Below, piece by piece: positions 41,712-53,049 of a stretch of 64,000 bases of DNA. The position numbers and the translations under genes were made by a program. How positions within the stretch are numbered: position 1 is the stretch's first letter; each line of letters starts with the position of its first letter. The notes below the pieces were generated by a model, which worked only from the letters and a program-made list of their open reading frames with translations, was not told the DNA's origin and did no database searches. The DNA comes from UBA6489 sp942490775 (lineage in GTDB: Bacteria; Patescibacteriota; Gracilibacteria; BD1-5; UBA6164): contig CALNYL010000009.1 in NCBI GenBank assembly GCA_942490775.1, positions 62,001 through 126,000 on the forward strand. The letters run 5' to 3'.

Positions 41712-42762
41712 TAATATGGGGTCTTACTTCGCACCTACTAATGTTTAGTTTATTTTAAGCCTTTTTCTACTATATCCTTAAATGTTGTAGGTGGAGTAGA
41801 AATAACTTGTTGCATTAGGGTTTTAAATAAAATTCATCTATTATCAGATTTTCTTCTATTATACCTAAATACATATTCATCAAGATAGCACTGTAAATAT
41901 CATTTTTTTGCCAAATATTGTTGATGAGTACCAAGTAACCATCTCTTCAATAAACTTGCAACAATATGAACATTAGGAGTTACTTCATCTTTATCTACTC
42001 AAACTATCACATCATCATCAGTAACTTCTTTTTGAATGACTCTAGAATATCATTCATTTTCTATATCATTATATCACTTCCAATCATCAGTATACAAGGT
42101 ACTTCATTGCTCAATATTTTCAAGTATAAATTTCTTTAAGGTTACTTTTTTGCAGTCTGAAATCACTGATATTCTAACTCTTCACATTCAACGAATTAAT
42201 CACTTTTTATTTACTTTATCTTTATTAACCTCAACTGCTACTACTATTTTTTCCTTTCATTCAGCTCAACGTCATCTTTTTCATTGTTTCGCTCATCATA
42301 TAAATACTTCATCTACCTCTATATTACCTGAAAGTTTATTTCTATTCGGTAATACCATTATCCTTCTTAGTTTATGTAACCAAGTCCATACTGTCTTATG
42401 ATTCTCCTGAAGAATGCTAGATAATTCTTCAGCACTTATTCATTGTTTACTTATCACTAAGAACCACGCTATCATAAATATTATTCTTAAGGAGATTCTT
42501 TCTCAATGTAATACTGTTCACGCTGTTACTCGTAAATCTTTTCTGCATCATTTACATACTCTATATCATCTTTTATGCCTCCAAAAATCTTTACTCTTAC
42601 AAGCTGGGCATAAAAAATCATTTCACCAACGTAATTCTTCTAAAAAAGCATAACATTGAGCCTCAGTATTAAAATTCTCTATAAAATCTATCATGTTTTT
42701 TGGGTAATTCATGCTAATATCTTATTCTTTCTTGAGTAGGTGTCAAGTAAGACCCCATATTA
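41712..42762. mobile_element. IS1595-family insertion element
   Basis: About 1.05 kb with terminal inverted repeats: TAATATGGGGTCTTACTT followed by a mismatched pair and CACCTACT at the left; the complement at 42735-42762. It encodes one transposase. No clear target duplication was found, but joining the flanks restores a sequence like that at 40230-40260. Confidence 0.85.
41750..42712 (-). CDS. ISXO2-like (IS1595 family) transposase
   Basis: Encodes 320 aa. An N-terminal zinc ribbon (C-P-A-C ... C-K-G-C) near 35-60 is followed by a helix-turn-helix and the ISXO2 catalytic domain: I-E-V-D-E-V-F-I-G-G near 150, Y-T-D-D-W-K-G-Y near 225, and L-D-E-Y-V-F-R-Y-N-R-R near 285, the DDE/N triad. It is full length and keeps all catalytic residues, and its glycines are TGA-coded, so the element is adapted to this code. 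Confidence 0.9.
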
Positions 42763-42789
42763 TTTAATTGCTCTTATTATACTAAAATA

Positions 42790-42870
42790 TTATTTTTTTC
42801 AAAACTTTACACACAAAAAAAAGAACCCTTTCTTACGAAAGGGTTCTTTGAAATTAACTTAATAATTTTT
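42790..42870 (-). terminator. Repeated terminator module (copy 3 of 3), downstream of S-layer copy 2
   Basis: Same hairpin (one loop base differs: TTAC for TTGC) and the same AAATTAACTTAATAATTTTT flank as the others; it ends the S-layer copy 2 transcript. Confidence 0.85.
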
Positions 42871-42912
42871 TAACATTTCACTGTCTATAAATCTAATTTA
42901 GATTTCATAGGA

Positions 42913-45900
42913 TTAGTTAGCATTATACTCTCATAATTCTATTTCATCTGAATAGTTAGAGTCTACAGAAGTAGCAAAACTATCTGAACTTGTTGTATAA
43001 AGAACACCTGTTCTTTGTAATTCAAGACCGTAAGAGTTACCTGAAGTAGTTCCACTATCTATAGAGATAGTAAATGTCTCATTATCAGATATAGCATAAG
43101 TTCACATAGTGAATATAATAGGAGCCACTCATGAAGCTGTTTTTGTGTCTATAAGAACTCCATTAGAATCCTTTATAGAGAATGTAGCAACTCATTTAGC
43201 AGTACCTACTTGATTAAATGTAAGACTTGTTACTTTAACAGTAGTAGGAGTATTATCTGTTGATTTAGTGTTTGCACCTGCATCAACAGTTAATTTAATG
43301 TCTGATTCACTTCCAAATGAAGTTACAACACTAGAAGTAATTAGTGCAGGAACTATATCAAAATAATTAGTTCAAGTAAATCATACTAAACTTTTGTCTG
43401 CAACATCTTTTCCTGATTCTACTCATTCTGCATTTGTAAAGTCTACTTGACTTATACTTGCTAGAGATTTTATCTTTCCTATTTTCTGGTAACCTATAGT
43501 ATTAGCAGTAACTGCTAATTTTAACTCTTTGTTTTCTTCTGGGATTATTAATCCTGTTAGATTATCAAAGGTTACCATAGTATTAGTTCAATCATAAACT
43601 ATGTCTGAACTTGAGTTTGTTCCTACTAAAGTGTCTCCTAAGTAAATAGAAGCATTTTTAATAGCTTTTGTATAATCTCAAAGTATAGTAAATACAACTG
43701 TTTCTACATCAATTTCTTCATTTTGAGATAGTACATCAGTTGAGTAAACAACTACAGATTCACCACCTAGTATATTTTTAGGTGCTTTATTATCTTCGTT
43801 GTTTAAATCAGCTGCTACGATTAATACACCAGATTCAGTAACTGTAGTTGCTTTATCTGAGTATAGTGGACTTTCTGGTGTTGTTAAGTTTAGTGTACTT
43901 GACAACTCTGTTGAAATAGTTCCACTAAGTATAACTTTTACTGTATCGTTATCATCGTCTTCTGCATTTACTCATACTAGGTCAACTATGATTGGAGTGT
44001 TTGCAACTGCATCTGCTCCGTCTACTATGTCTATTGTAATTACATATGTATTTGTAGTATCTGATAGTATGTCTTCGTCTACATCAAATGTAACTGTTCC
44101 GTCACTTGCTATGTCTGTACCAGATTTTTCGTCTAGTAGAGTTCCGTCAGCTGAGTCTGCATAAAGAGAAACTTTTGATATCTCTTGATTTGTTGCAGCA
44201 ACTGGAGCTGACATAGCAGTAGTTGGTCCATTATTTATTGCGAATGCAGTATTACTAGAAACAGTTATAATTAGATTAGTAGCATCTATTGTAGCTGTAA
44301 TTCAAGGAATAGCATTTAAGGTAGTTTGTAAACTATTAGTGCTTCATCCAAGAGCAGTAATATAATCAACACCATTTAACTTAACACCGTATACTGTACC
44401 TGCAGGAGCATTAATAGCAGTAGCTGTTAATGTAGCAGAGAAAGCCCCTACGACTGAAGATGGAAGATTACTTCATTGTCAAGCTGGGAAAGAAAGAGCA
44501 TCAGTAGTATCTACTCTAATATAGTTAGAACCTAGATTTGCAGTAGTAAGAGTTCTAGTAATATTTGCAGGAGCTCAAAGTCCTCAATCATTAGCAGTAG
44601 CAACTGTAGCAAAAGGTATTCATGCAACATTTGCTTCTATTTCTATTGTATTTCATACAACTGTAGCTGTAACTGGTGCAGTAGTTGCATTAATTGCAGC
44701 AGCTAAATCTGCTAAAGTTTGAGCATCACTTGTATTGTAAGGAATATTAGCAGGAACTGTTGGAATTCAGTTAATTGTAACTGTATAAGTATCAAGAACA
44801 TCACCTGCGAATGTACCTAGAATATCTTTTTGCTTAACTGCAGGACTAACATTAGCTGTAGTTAAGGCTCTATTAATACCTGAAAAAACTTGAACTGCTT
44901 CTGTATTAACATTATCTACTGTTGCTACAGAAGATGTAAATGCAGTACCTGGAACATTTGCAGTTATTGTTATAGTATCTAATGCTGTATCTACTACAGT
45001 AGTAACTGGTTTACCTAGTGCATCTATAGCAGTTTTGATGTTTGTTAAAGTAGTATCTACATCTGTGTTGAAAGGAACTGCTGCTGTTGTTGAACCATTA
45101 ACAGTAACTGTATAAGTATCAGCAACACCGAAGTTAGCTGATCATTCAGCTACTCCTACACCAACTATAGTACCTGTAAGAACACCTGCTGTATAAATAG
45201 TATTAGGGACATTACCTGTTTGTAAATCTGTTATAGTTACAACATTACCAAGAACAGTAGCTATAAATGAACCTGCCGCAGCAGAGTTTAAATCTGTAGC
45301 TATCTTAGTTGCTGTTAAAGGTAGACTTCATAATTCAGTAGCCGTTATTGCAACTGGATATGCTATTCATTCAACAGTAACTGCATCTGTTCAAGCAACA
45401 GTTGGTGCTGTAATGACAGTAAGAGTAGATACTTCAGAAGCAGCTAATCCAGCATCACCAGCAAGTCAATTAATAGTATCAACTTGTGTTGCACCTGCAG
45501 CAACTATAGTAGGTACATTTACTAAAGTAGCTGGTACTAGTGTTCAATCTACAGCAGAAACTGTTGTAGTAAAAGGAGTACCTGGGTTATTAGCAGTTAT
45601 TGTACCTGCAGGAACTGCAACAGTAACTGGTAATGATAATGCATCTATAGCAGTTTTAATATCTACTAAAGTTGTAGCTGCATTAGTATTGTAAGGAACA
45701 TTTACAGTTGGCATACCGTTAATAGTAACAGTATAAACATCTGAAGGGTCCCCAGCAATTCAACCAATAGTATCAACTTGTGCTCATACAATTGCTGTTG
45801 TACCTAGGGTTGTAGTGTATCCCTTAGCTATCAAATCAGCATTTAATGCATTAGTTACATCAAGTAGATCATCACCTGAAACAGTAGTATAATCAGCAAT

Positions 45901-48504
45901 AATTGTTGTATTATTTTTATAAATATAGTAAGTTTCTCAACCACTTAATACTGGTGTTTTAATAACAGTTAAATCAGTTTGTTGAGTAGAGTTACTTCAA
46001 ACAGCAGAAGCAGTTAACAATTTATTTTGAGTTTGTAGTCTAGCTATAATCTCATCAACATTTATATCAGAAGCCTCTGTAGACTCGATTTCAAATTCCA
46101 TTGCAACCTCACCAGCAGTACCTCTAACAACAGTAGTGTCAGCAAGAGGAACATTAGCTACAGTAGCTCCAGCATCTATAAATGTTAATTTTTTCCAACT
46201 TAGAGAAGAAGGAGTTATATCAGTAACTTGAGTATCTTCATTAGTTTCTTCAGCATAGAATTCTCCAGTAGAAGAAACTCCATCAATAGCTAAAGTAAGA
46301 CTAACTTGAGTACCTGCATCTACATTTTCTAATGTGTCTGCTCTGATTATATATGTAATATCACCTTCTGGTAAGCTTATATCTACTGAGTCATCAGAAT
46401 ATGAACCTATAGTTAATAAACCATCATTTGTAGATAATTCATAAGTTTCACCAGTTTCTGGATTGTACATTTCAAAATTTGTAAATACTTCATTTAGAAC
46501 ATTAGTAGTATTAGATAATGCTACTTTTAGTCCAAATTTTTGTAGTTCTAAATCTTTTCCAGCTATGTTCATTATTTTTAGTTGTCATAGTTCTACATTT
46601 TCTTTGTCTGCTCTAATTTTGTCGTGTTCTGCATCTATGTCTAATAGTGCTAGTTCTCCAGCTTCTATTGTTACATCTCATAGTTCTCCATCATCGTCTG
46701 CTTGAGTTATGTCTACTGCTAGACCGTAACCAAATTGTTGTCCTACACCTCTAACATCTAACTCTTGATCTATATAGAAAGAGTAAGTGTCTCCAGCTCA
46801 TCCAACAACATCTGCTACAACTACGAAATCTTCTGTTTTGTCTTCAGCTATAGTAACCCCACCTTCTATTTTGAAAGTTAGGTATTTTCCTGAAACTGTT
46901 CAAACAGCTAATTCTTGTCCGTCTAGTTTAAGAACAAAGTTCTCAAGGTTTACAAGAGCATCTCATTCTGAAGCTTTAAATGTAATATTTTCTAAACTTA
47001 CATCTTCGTCAGTTGCTCATTCTACTTGGAATTTTAATACTGGAACTGAATCATCTCAAACTGTTACATCTGCAACATCTGAATCATCTTTAATTGTTAT
47101 TAATGCTGCATCTCTTGAACCTACAGTAATTTTATTACCTTCTAGGTCTCATACAAATACTACTTCTCATCATGCTTCTACATTTACTAGTTGTAGCATA
47201 AATTCATCTGCTTCTACTTCGTCTTTGTCTGCTATTTCTTCTATATTAACAACTACAGTTATTGATTCTGTTGTTCAAGCTGGTATTGTATATCATCCGT
47301 TATTTAGGTTGATTTGTGCTTGAGTGTTGTTTTCTTGGTTATCATCTTTTTCTTTAGATATTCTTCCGTTTTCAGAGAATAATGCTAAAGCTGTTAGTGT
47401 GTCTGCATCTGATATACCATTTCTTTGTATTGTCATACTTGTTATAGTTGCATCTTCTGCTCCTGCTGTTACATCAAATGTAACTGCTGCTAGTCCTGAA
47501 ATTCATCCAGGTACTGTAGCTGATGGAGCTGTATTTGGAGATAATCTAACTGTTAGGTCTCCGTCTGATACAACTTCACATTTGTCAGCATCTGGGTAGT
47601 CATCACATGAACATTTAGCTTGTTCTGCATTTACTTCACAAGATACATCTATGTTACATTTAGCTTGTGTATTGTCTTCTTCACATGATACATCTACATC
47701 TGGACATCCTTCATCATCTGGGTTTGCTTCACAATAATTTTGACAGATTTGGTAGTCTGCATTTTCATTATTGTCTCCACAATAACAACTAGCACTTGAA
47801 TCTGCTAGTTCTCCAAATATTACACACATTTCGTCAACACATTTTAATTGGTCTCCGTTAGTATCACAATCATCTATACCAACAACAACAACTGTTTGAT
47901 TAACTGCGATTACGAATACGAATCCTCTTTCTGCTTTTGTATCATAGTCTGTAAAGGCTTTTGCTATGATACCAGCACCTACTGCATCTTTTACTAAGAT
48001 ACCAGCATCTACTGCTGCATCTACATAACCTGCCCATTCATCTTCATTTTCATATCCTTGTACTCATCTTCCCATCATTATCATCTTAAGAGCTTCTGCT
48101 TTAGTTACTCTTGAGTTTGGGTTATATTTTGAATTAGCAGAGATCATTCCTAGCTTTAAAGCTGGTTCTGCATAATAACAAGCCCAATCTGTATCTGAAC
48201 CTAAATTAGGTAGGTCAGCAAATTTATTTCATTCACATACTTCTTTATAAGTGTATGTTCCTGGTACATGATAGTTTTTTAGTCTCATCATGATTTTTAA
48301 CATCTCTCTTCTAGAGATTGTATCATCTATCCTATATTCACTAGGAGTAGCTGATTTATCGTTTATGACATTCATAGATGCCAATTTGTTCGCTGCTTCT
48401 AGTTCTGTGTATATTGCAGCATTTGCTCCAGCTATTGGTGATACAATGGAAAATACCACTGAAATCGCCGCTATTGCTGAAACAACTCTTTTACCTAAAT
48501 TCAT
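42913..48504 (-). CDS. Giant S-layer-like protein, copy 2 (intact)
   Basis: Encodes 1,863 aa with no internal stop. Order: signal peptide (cut near A-N-A-A), SLH-type segments (about 30-180), Cys-rich acidic repeats (C-x5-Q-A-K-C, C-D-D-Y-P-D-A-D-K-C), several beta-sandwich-like Val/Thr/Asp-rich domains, a Thr/Ala/Val-rich middle of repeated modules (Y-T-V-T-I-N-G, V-P-Y-N-T, I-K-T-A-I-D-A-L, I-T-A-N-V-P-G), and a conserved end E-L-G-E-Y-N-A-N. SLH domains bind cell-wall glycan, so this is the likely main surface-layer protein. Composition, long leader and mixed GGA/TGA glycine codons suggest high expression. Confidence 0.82.
44560..45880 (-). repeat. Tandem protein modules inside S-layer copy 2
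   Basis: Three to four degenerate modules of roughly 310-340 bp, each with D-T/V-Y-T-V-T-I/V-N-G, V-P-Y/F-N-T, T-L-x-x-I-K-T-A-I-D-A-L and I-T-A-N. Copy 1 does not have this array. Confidence 0.6.
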
Positions 48505-48731
48505 AGTAATAGAGTTAATAAAATAAAATAAGAAAGCCTTAACCCATAGTTGTTTTTACAACATAACTTTGGGAGAAAAAACAATGATTGAATAATCATT
48601 TTTTTTTCTCCTCAAAGTTATGTTGGCTCAATAGTTAGTACTAACAAGTAGTATTTAACTAGAGATTAAAAACTATAGTTTTAAAACTTCATAGTTTTTT
48701 CGGATCATTTTAAAGATCTAAAAAAATAACA
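48505..48731 (-). promoter_or_regulatory. Long structured 5' leader of S-layer copy 2
   Basis: From the predicted start near 48731 to the ATG is about 227 nt without a gene. It contains the large hairpin at 48560-48624 and an A/T inverted repeat (ACTATAGTTTT..AACTTCATAGT). The leader of copy 1 is only about 25 nt. Confidence 0.55.
48560..48624 (-). promoter_or_regulatory. 65-nt extended hairpin in the S-layer leader
   Basis: AACATAACTTTG pairs with CAAAGTTATGTT, continued by GAGAAAAAA/TTTTTTCTC and an inner AATGATT-GAAT-AATCATT. There is almost no unpaired base over 30 bp. Likely an mRNA-stabilising or regulatory element; no free U-tract for termination directly after it. Confidence 0.65.
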
Positions 48732-48737
48732 TTGTGC

Positions 48738-48765
48738 ATTCTATCTTTTATATTTTCAAAGTCAA
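48738..48765 (-). promoter_or_regulatory. Promoter of S-layer copy 2
   Basis: On the minus strand TTGACT (48765-48760), 16-bp spacer, TAGAAT (48743-48738). Box sequences and spacer length equal those of copy 1. Confidence 0.75.
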
Positions 48766-48783
48766 ATCACTTAGATGTAATTT

Positions 48784-48799
48784 CACACAATCTTCACAT
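48784..48799 (-). promoter_or_regulatory. Operator-like motif upstream of S-layer copy 2
   Basis: ATGTGAAGATTGTGTG on the minus strand, identical to 39905-39920 and 18 bp upstream of the -35 box. Confidence 0.6.
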
Positions 48800-48857
48800 T
48801 AGTTTTTTAAAGTATTTTTTAAAATATGTCAATAGTGTTTTTTAATTCAAAAATAAA

Positions 48858-48890
48858 TATTCTAGAAAATTATCTAACTAGAATATTTTT
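48858..48890. terminator. A/T-rich inverted repeat, possible terminator
   Basis: AATATTCTAG and CTAGAATATT enclose about 12 bases and are followed on the plus strand by a run of T. It lies between the pilC stop and the S-layer promoter region. Confidence 0.4.
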
Positions 48891-48899
48891 TTATAATCT

Positions 48900-48943
48900 G
48901 AAGATTGTGTGAAGATTGTGTGAAGATTGTGTGAAGATTGTGT
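48900..48943 (+). repeat. Four 11-bp tandem repeats (GAAGATTGTGT)
   Basis: Exact units at 48900, 48911, 48922 and 48933. Each junction recreates the operator core TGTGAAGATTGTGTG, in inverted orientation to the promoter-proximal site at 48784. The period is one DNA turn, as for cooperative binding of a regulator. Confidence 0.75.
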
Positions 48944-48990
48944 GGAGAGTTTATACTTTATTGTCTAATTATAAGGAATTTACATTTTTT

Positions 48991-50148
48991 CTAAGTTTGA
49001 CTTATGGTGTCAGCTAATCCCATGATTGGTTGCATTATTGCTATTGCTATAAATCAAACTATAACGGCAAGAGTTACTATTATAACTGGTTCTAAAAGCT
49101 TATTTATAGCAGCAATGGTGTTATCTACTTGTTCATCATAAAAATCGGCTACTTTTACTATTGTACTATCCAGTTTTGCTGCTTGTTCTCAAACTTGTAT
49201 CATTTGTATCATAATATCAGGAAAAAGTTTATCTCAATCTAAGGATTCCCATATTTTCATTCATCACTTTACATCTTGTTTTAGTAAAAGTATTCTTTGT
49301 CTATACATTTCATTTCATACAGCATTTGATACTATATTTAATGATTCTACTATAGAAACTCATGAAGATATTAGTCAAGAAAATATTCTAGCAAATTTAG
49401 ATAATATGACTTTTCTCATAATTAATCAAAATATAGGTATATTTAACATAAATTTATCAAAAAGGTATCTTCATTTAGGAGTTTTTTTCCAAAAACTTAT
49501 AGATGTGACAATAAAAATTATTCCTCATATTAAAAAATACCAATAAAACCTAAAAACATTTGATATAGCTATCAAAAGTTGTGTCGACTCTGGTAAGGCA
49601 CTTTTATCCTCAAATATTTCTAGTAATTTAGGTACAACCATTGTCATCATTATAAAAACCACTCAAAATACTACTAATACTACCATAGAAGGATAAATCA
49701 TAGCAGATTTTAGTTTTCAAGATATAGAGGCCACTTTTTCTATTTGATCAGCCAAACTTGTTAATATATTATTAAGTCTTCATGTTTTCTCTCATGATTT
49801 CACTACTCATACTTCTGCTTTACTAAAGGATTTTGGTTCTCATTCCATACATTCTGATAATTTATCTCATTGTTTTAATTTTCTTAAGAATGTGGACAAC
49901 ATAAGCCTAAATGCTTGATTTTTTTCTTGTTTTTCTAGAACTTCTATTCATTTTATCAAGCTCATTCAGGCATTAAGCATTGTAGACAAAAGACGATAAA
50001 AAACTATTTTTTCTTTTATTCAAATTCTTTGCATTTTAAGAAAATAGGTGTTCAATCTTTGAATAAATGATTCATTTGTTCATATGTGTGAGAAGGAACT
50101 ATCTAAACTCTCCTCAACAACTTCATCTAAAATAACTACATCTGACAT
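48991..50148 (-). CDS. pilC: Type IV pilus / type II secretion inner-membrane platform protein
   Basis: Encodes 385 aa. Two GspF domains: the first has F-Y-R-L-L-S-T-M-L-N-A-G-M-S-L near residue 45 and G-E-K-T-G-R-L near 125, the second repeats the pattern and ends in the helix E-P-V-I-I-L-I-V. PilC/GspF anchors the assembly ATPase and helps polymerise pilins. The ATPase gene is the next upstream gene, 140 bp away with a family A repeat between. No pilin gene was identified nearby. Confidence 0.9.
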
Positions 50149-50190
50149 GTTTTTCAAAATAAGAAATAAAATTACATGACTTTCCAAGGG

Positions 50191-50237
50191 GACCTCTCTC
50201 CTGAATCCTTTCCCCTTATCAGGGGAAAGGGGCTACA
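50191..50237 (+). repeat. Family A palindromic repeat
   Basis: GACCTCTCTCCTGAATCC, hairpin TTTCCCCTTAT-CAGGGGAAAG, tail GGGCTACA; between pilC and pilB. Confidence 0.7.
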
Positions 50238-50291
50238 GTTATTTCCTTAACTTAATGGTACTTGGGTATTACCCCTAGAATATTTCTAGAT

Positions 50292-51554
50292 TTAACCTTT
50301 TTGACTTTTGGCTACACGGTATACCTCTTCTATTGTCGTATATCACATAAGTGCTTTCATTACTCAGTCTTGTTCTAAAGATATCATTCCATCTTTGATT
50401 GCTTGTTTATTTATATCAAATGCTGAGCTTCAATTTAGTATCATCGTTTTTACTCAGGGGGTTATTTCTAGTATTTCATAAAGTCCTAATCTTCATTTAT
50501 ATCCCTTATTATCACATTTTTCACATCAGACTGCTTTATAAAAGACAGGATTTTTGAGTTTATCTCAGACTCTGCTTTGCAATTCTTCCTTAGGAGTTAT
50601 ACTTATTGCATGTTTTATACTTGTTAGTGTTTCATTTCATAGCTCTGCTAGTGGCATTTCTTTTTTACAATCACATAATCTTTTTATCAACCTTTGTGCT
50701 ATAACTATATTAAAAGATGCTGGTATCAAAAAAGGCTGTACTCACATATTTAAAACCCTTGTGATAGTTTCTGATGCACTATTGGTATGTATTGTGGACA
50801 ATACTAGATGTCAAGTTAAAGAGGCCTCTACTGCTATATCTACAGTTTCTTTATCTCTCATCTCTCATACCATTATTATATCTGGGTCTTGTCTAAGTGC
50901 TGTTCTAAGTCAATATGCAAAGGTGTATCATATATCTGGTTTAACTTGACTTTGGTTTACTCAATCAACTTGATTCTCAACTGGATCCTCTAGTGTCATT
51001 ATATTTACTCATATTTTATTTAATATAGTAAGAACTGAGTATAGAGTAGTAGATTTTCAAGAACCTGTGGGTCAACTTGTTAATATAACACCGTTAGGTA
51101 ACATTACAGCTTTTTTTAGCAATTTTAGATTAGATCCTTCTATTCATAATTTGTCTAATTCTGGTATTTTTTTACTTTTGTCTACTATTCTCATAACTAC
51201 TTTTTCTCAATGAACTGTTGGAAGGGTAGAAACTCTAAGGTCTAATGCCTTTCAACCTATTACTTCACTTATTCTACCATCTTGAGGCTTACGGGTTTCG
51301 TCTATTTTTAAGTCAGATAGTATCTTAAATCTAGCGATTATTCATTGATGTAAAAATGTTTGGTATTCTAAAATTTGTTCTAATTCTCAATCTATCCTAT
51401 ACCTAAGTCTTACATATGTAGAAAGAGCTTCTACATGTATATCAGAGGCTCAAACTAATACTGCTCCAAGTATTATGGTATCACATATTTCTTGGATATT
51501 TTCTCATTGGGATATCAGATTTTTTAACTTTTCTACTACTTCTTTGTATTCCAT
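50292..51554 (-). CDS. pilB: Type IV pilus assembly ATPase (PilB/GspE)
   Basis: Encodes 420 aa. The N1 domain of typical PilB (about 560 aa) is absent; the protein starts with the N2E domain (G-A-S-D-I-H-V-E-A near 37, R-Y-R-I-D-G-E near 54). Then Walker A G-P-T-G-S-G-K-S-T-T-L near 175, the Asp and His boxes, and the zinc site with C-D-C and G-C-E-K-C near 310-360. It ends in T-T-I-E-E-V-Y-R-V-A. It powers pilus extension or secretion with PilC. Confidence 0.92.
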
Positions 51555-51633
51555 TTTTTTTTATCTAAATTTTATTATATTATATTTGAGAATAATCTCA
51601 AAAAGAGTTAAAATAATTTCTTGAACAAATAAA

Positions 51634-53040
51634 TTATTCTTTTACTTCTAGATCTACTTTTACTTCTAGATCTACTTCTACTTCTCATTCCTCTTTTTTA
51701 TCGGTATCTTCTTCTGATGCTTTATTTCCTGTTTTATTATCTTCTTTTTCCTTTTCTACAAATAATTCCACCCCCCATGCTCATGCTTCTTGTTCAACTA
51801 TAAACTTTATATTGTCTATTCTACTACTATAGTCTAGTATTTCTTTATATAAAACTTCTTTATCAATATCGACTTCTATTAATTTTACATCAAATGTTCT
51901 TATATCCTCATCTATCAATTGAACTGCCTTTTCTACAAATTCCATTCTTTTTAATGCGAATGCAGATTCTCAAGGATTTCATTCTCATTTTTCTACTTCT
52001 TTTTTTATTTTGTTTATGTTGGTGCTTAAATTCTTGCTATTTCACTTCATAGAGTTTATTAACTCTCTGATTTTATAAGATGGTATTCATCTCATGTAGA
52101 AATTGATTTCGACTTGTGCCTCTATAGTTTCTTCTCATTGTTTTGTGTCTTTTATAAGTTTTACTAAATCAATATCTTTTGCATCTTTATCATTTTTATT
52201 TGATAGGGAGTCTATATAATTTTCCATTTTAATACTAACTATCTCCATAATTTGGTTTTCGTATATGTTATAATCTTTTGTTTTTTCATCTCAGGTTATT
52301 ATTCCTTTTATTTCATTATCTTTATGTATAACTATTTCTCAGTTTTTAATTTCTATATTTCATACATTTGTTGCATAATATAAAAATTCTAGAAAATCTT
52401 TTTTTTGTCACAAAATAGAAACTTCCATGGGTGTATAAAAAATTTCTGTATCTTTTTGTGTCTTTTTTGTTTTAGCCTTTTTGTCTATTTCATCTTTATC
52501 TTCAACTGGTAATATTCTAGATATTCAAACATCTTTAGTTACTACTTCTAAGTTAAATGTATCAAACATAGACTCTATATAATTTATAAATCTTGGATTA
52601 GTTAAATCAGAATCTAGGGCTGGAAATTCACTATATGTTGGTAATACTTTTCTTATCCTTTCTTGCTTTTTTTCAAAGTCTTCGGAGCTTATATATGCTC
52701 TTATTTCTTTTTCTTTTTCAGCTAAAAAGTCTTTATAACTTTTGTTTGTTTTATTTATAAAGTTTTTAGCATAAAATTGACTATCTATTTTTTTCATAAA
52801 AGCTTTATCTACATCTGAACTTGCTAGAGATAATTTTCTGAACTCCTGAAAATCTATACCTTTTTCTAAAACTTGTTCTTTAGAATACAATATTTCTTTA
52901 AGTTCTGTTTTTTTATCTTCTATTTCAGCAAAAGAAGGTAGTATACTAGAGATTATAAGCAATAAAAATCATGCTATTATCACTATATTAAAAACAAAAC
53001 TTGTTTTTATACTATTTCTTACTTTTTTATCTAATGGCAT
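51634..53040 (-). CDS. Membrane protein of the pilus cluster (PilO/assembly-like)
   Basis: Encodes 468 aa. One N-terminal helix (about 17-36), then a long Lys/Glu-rich region with coiled-coil character, a segment with T-P-M-E-V-S-I-L-G-Q-K-K-D-F-L-E-F-L-Y near 185, and a very acidic C-terminus with a short repeat (V-D-L-E-V-K-V-D-L-E-V-K; TTCTAGATCTACTT repeats in the DNA). The V-S-I-x-G x(4) F-L-E-F-L-Y stretch is like PilO/GspM alignment subcomplex proteins. Placement directly upstream of pilB supports this. Confidence 0.5.
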
Positions 53041-53049
53041 ATTTTATTT

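Noticed and set aside
48900..48943. CRISPR array
   Set aside because: Units are 11 bp and directly adjacent with no spacers, and no cas genes are in the window.
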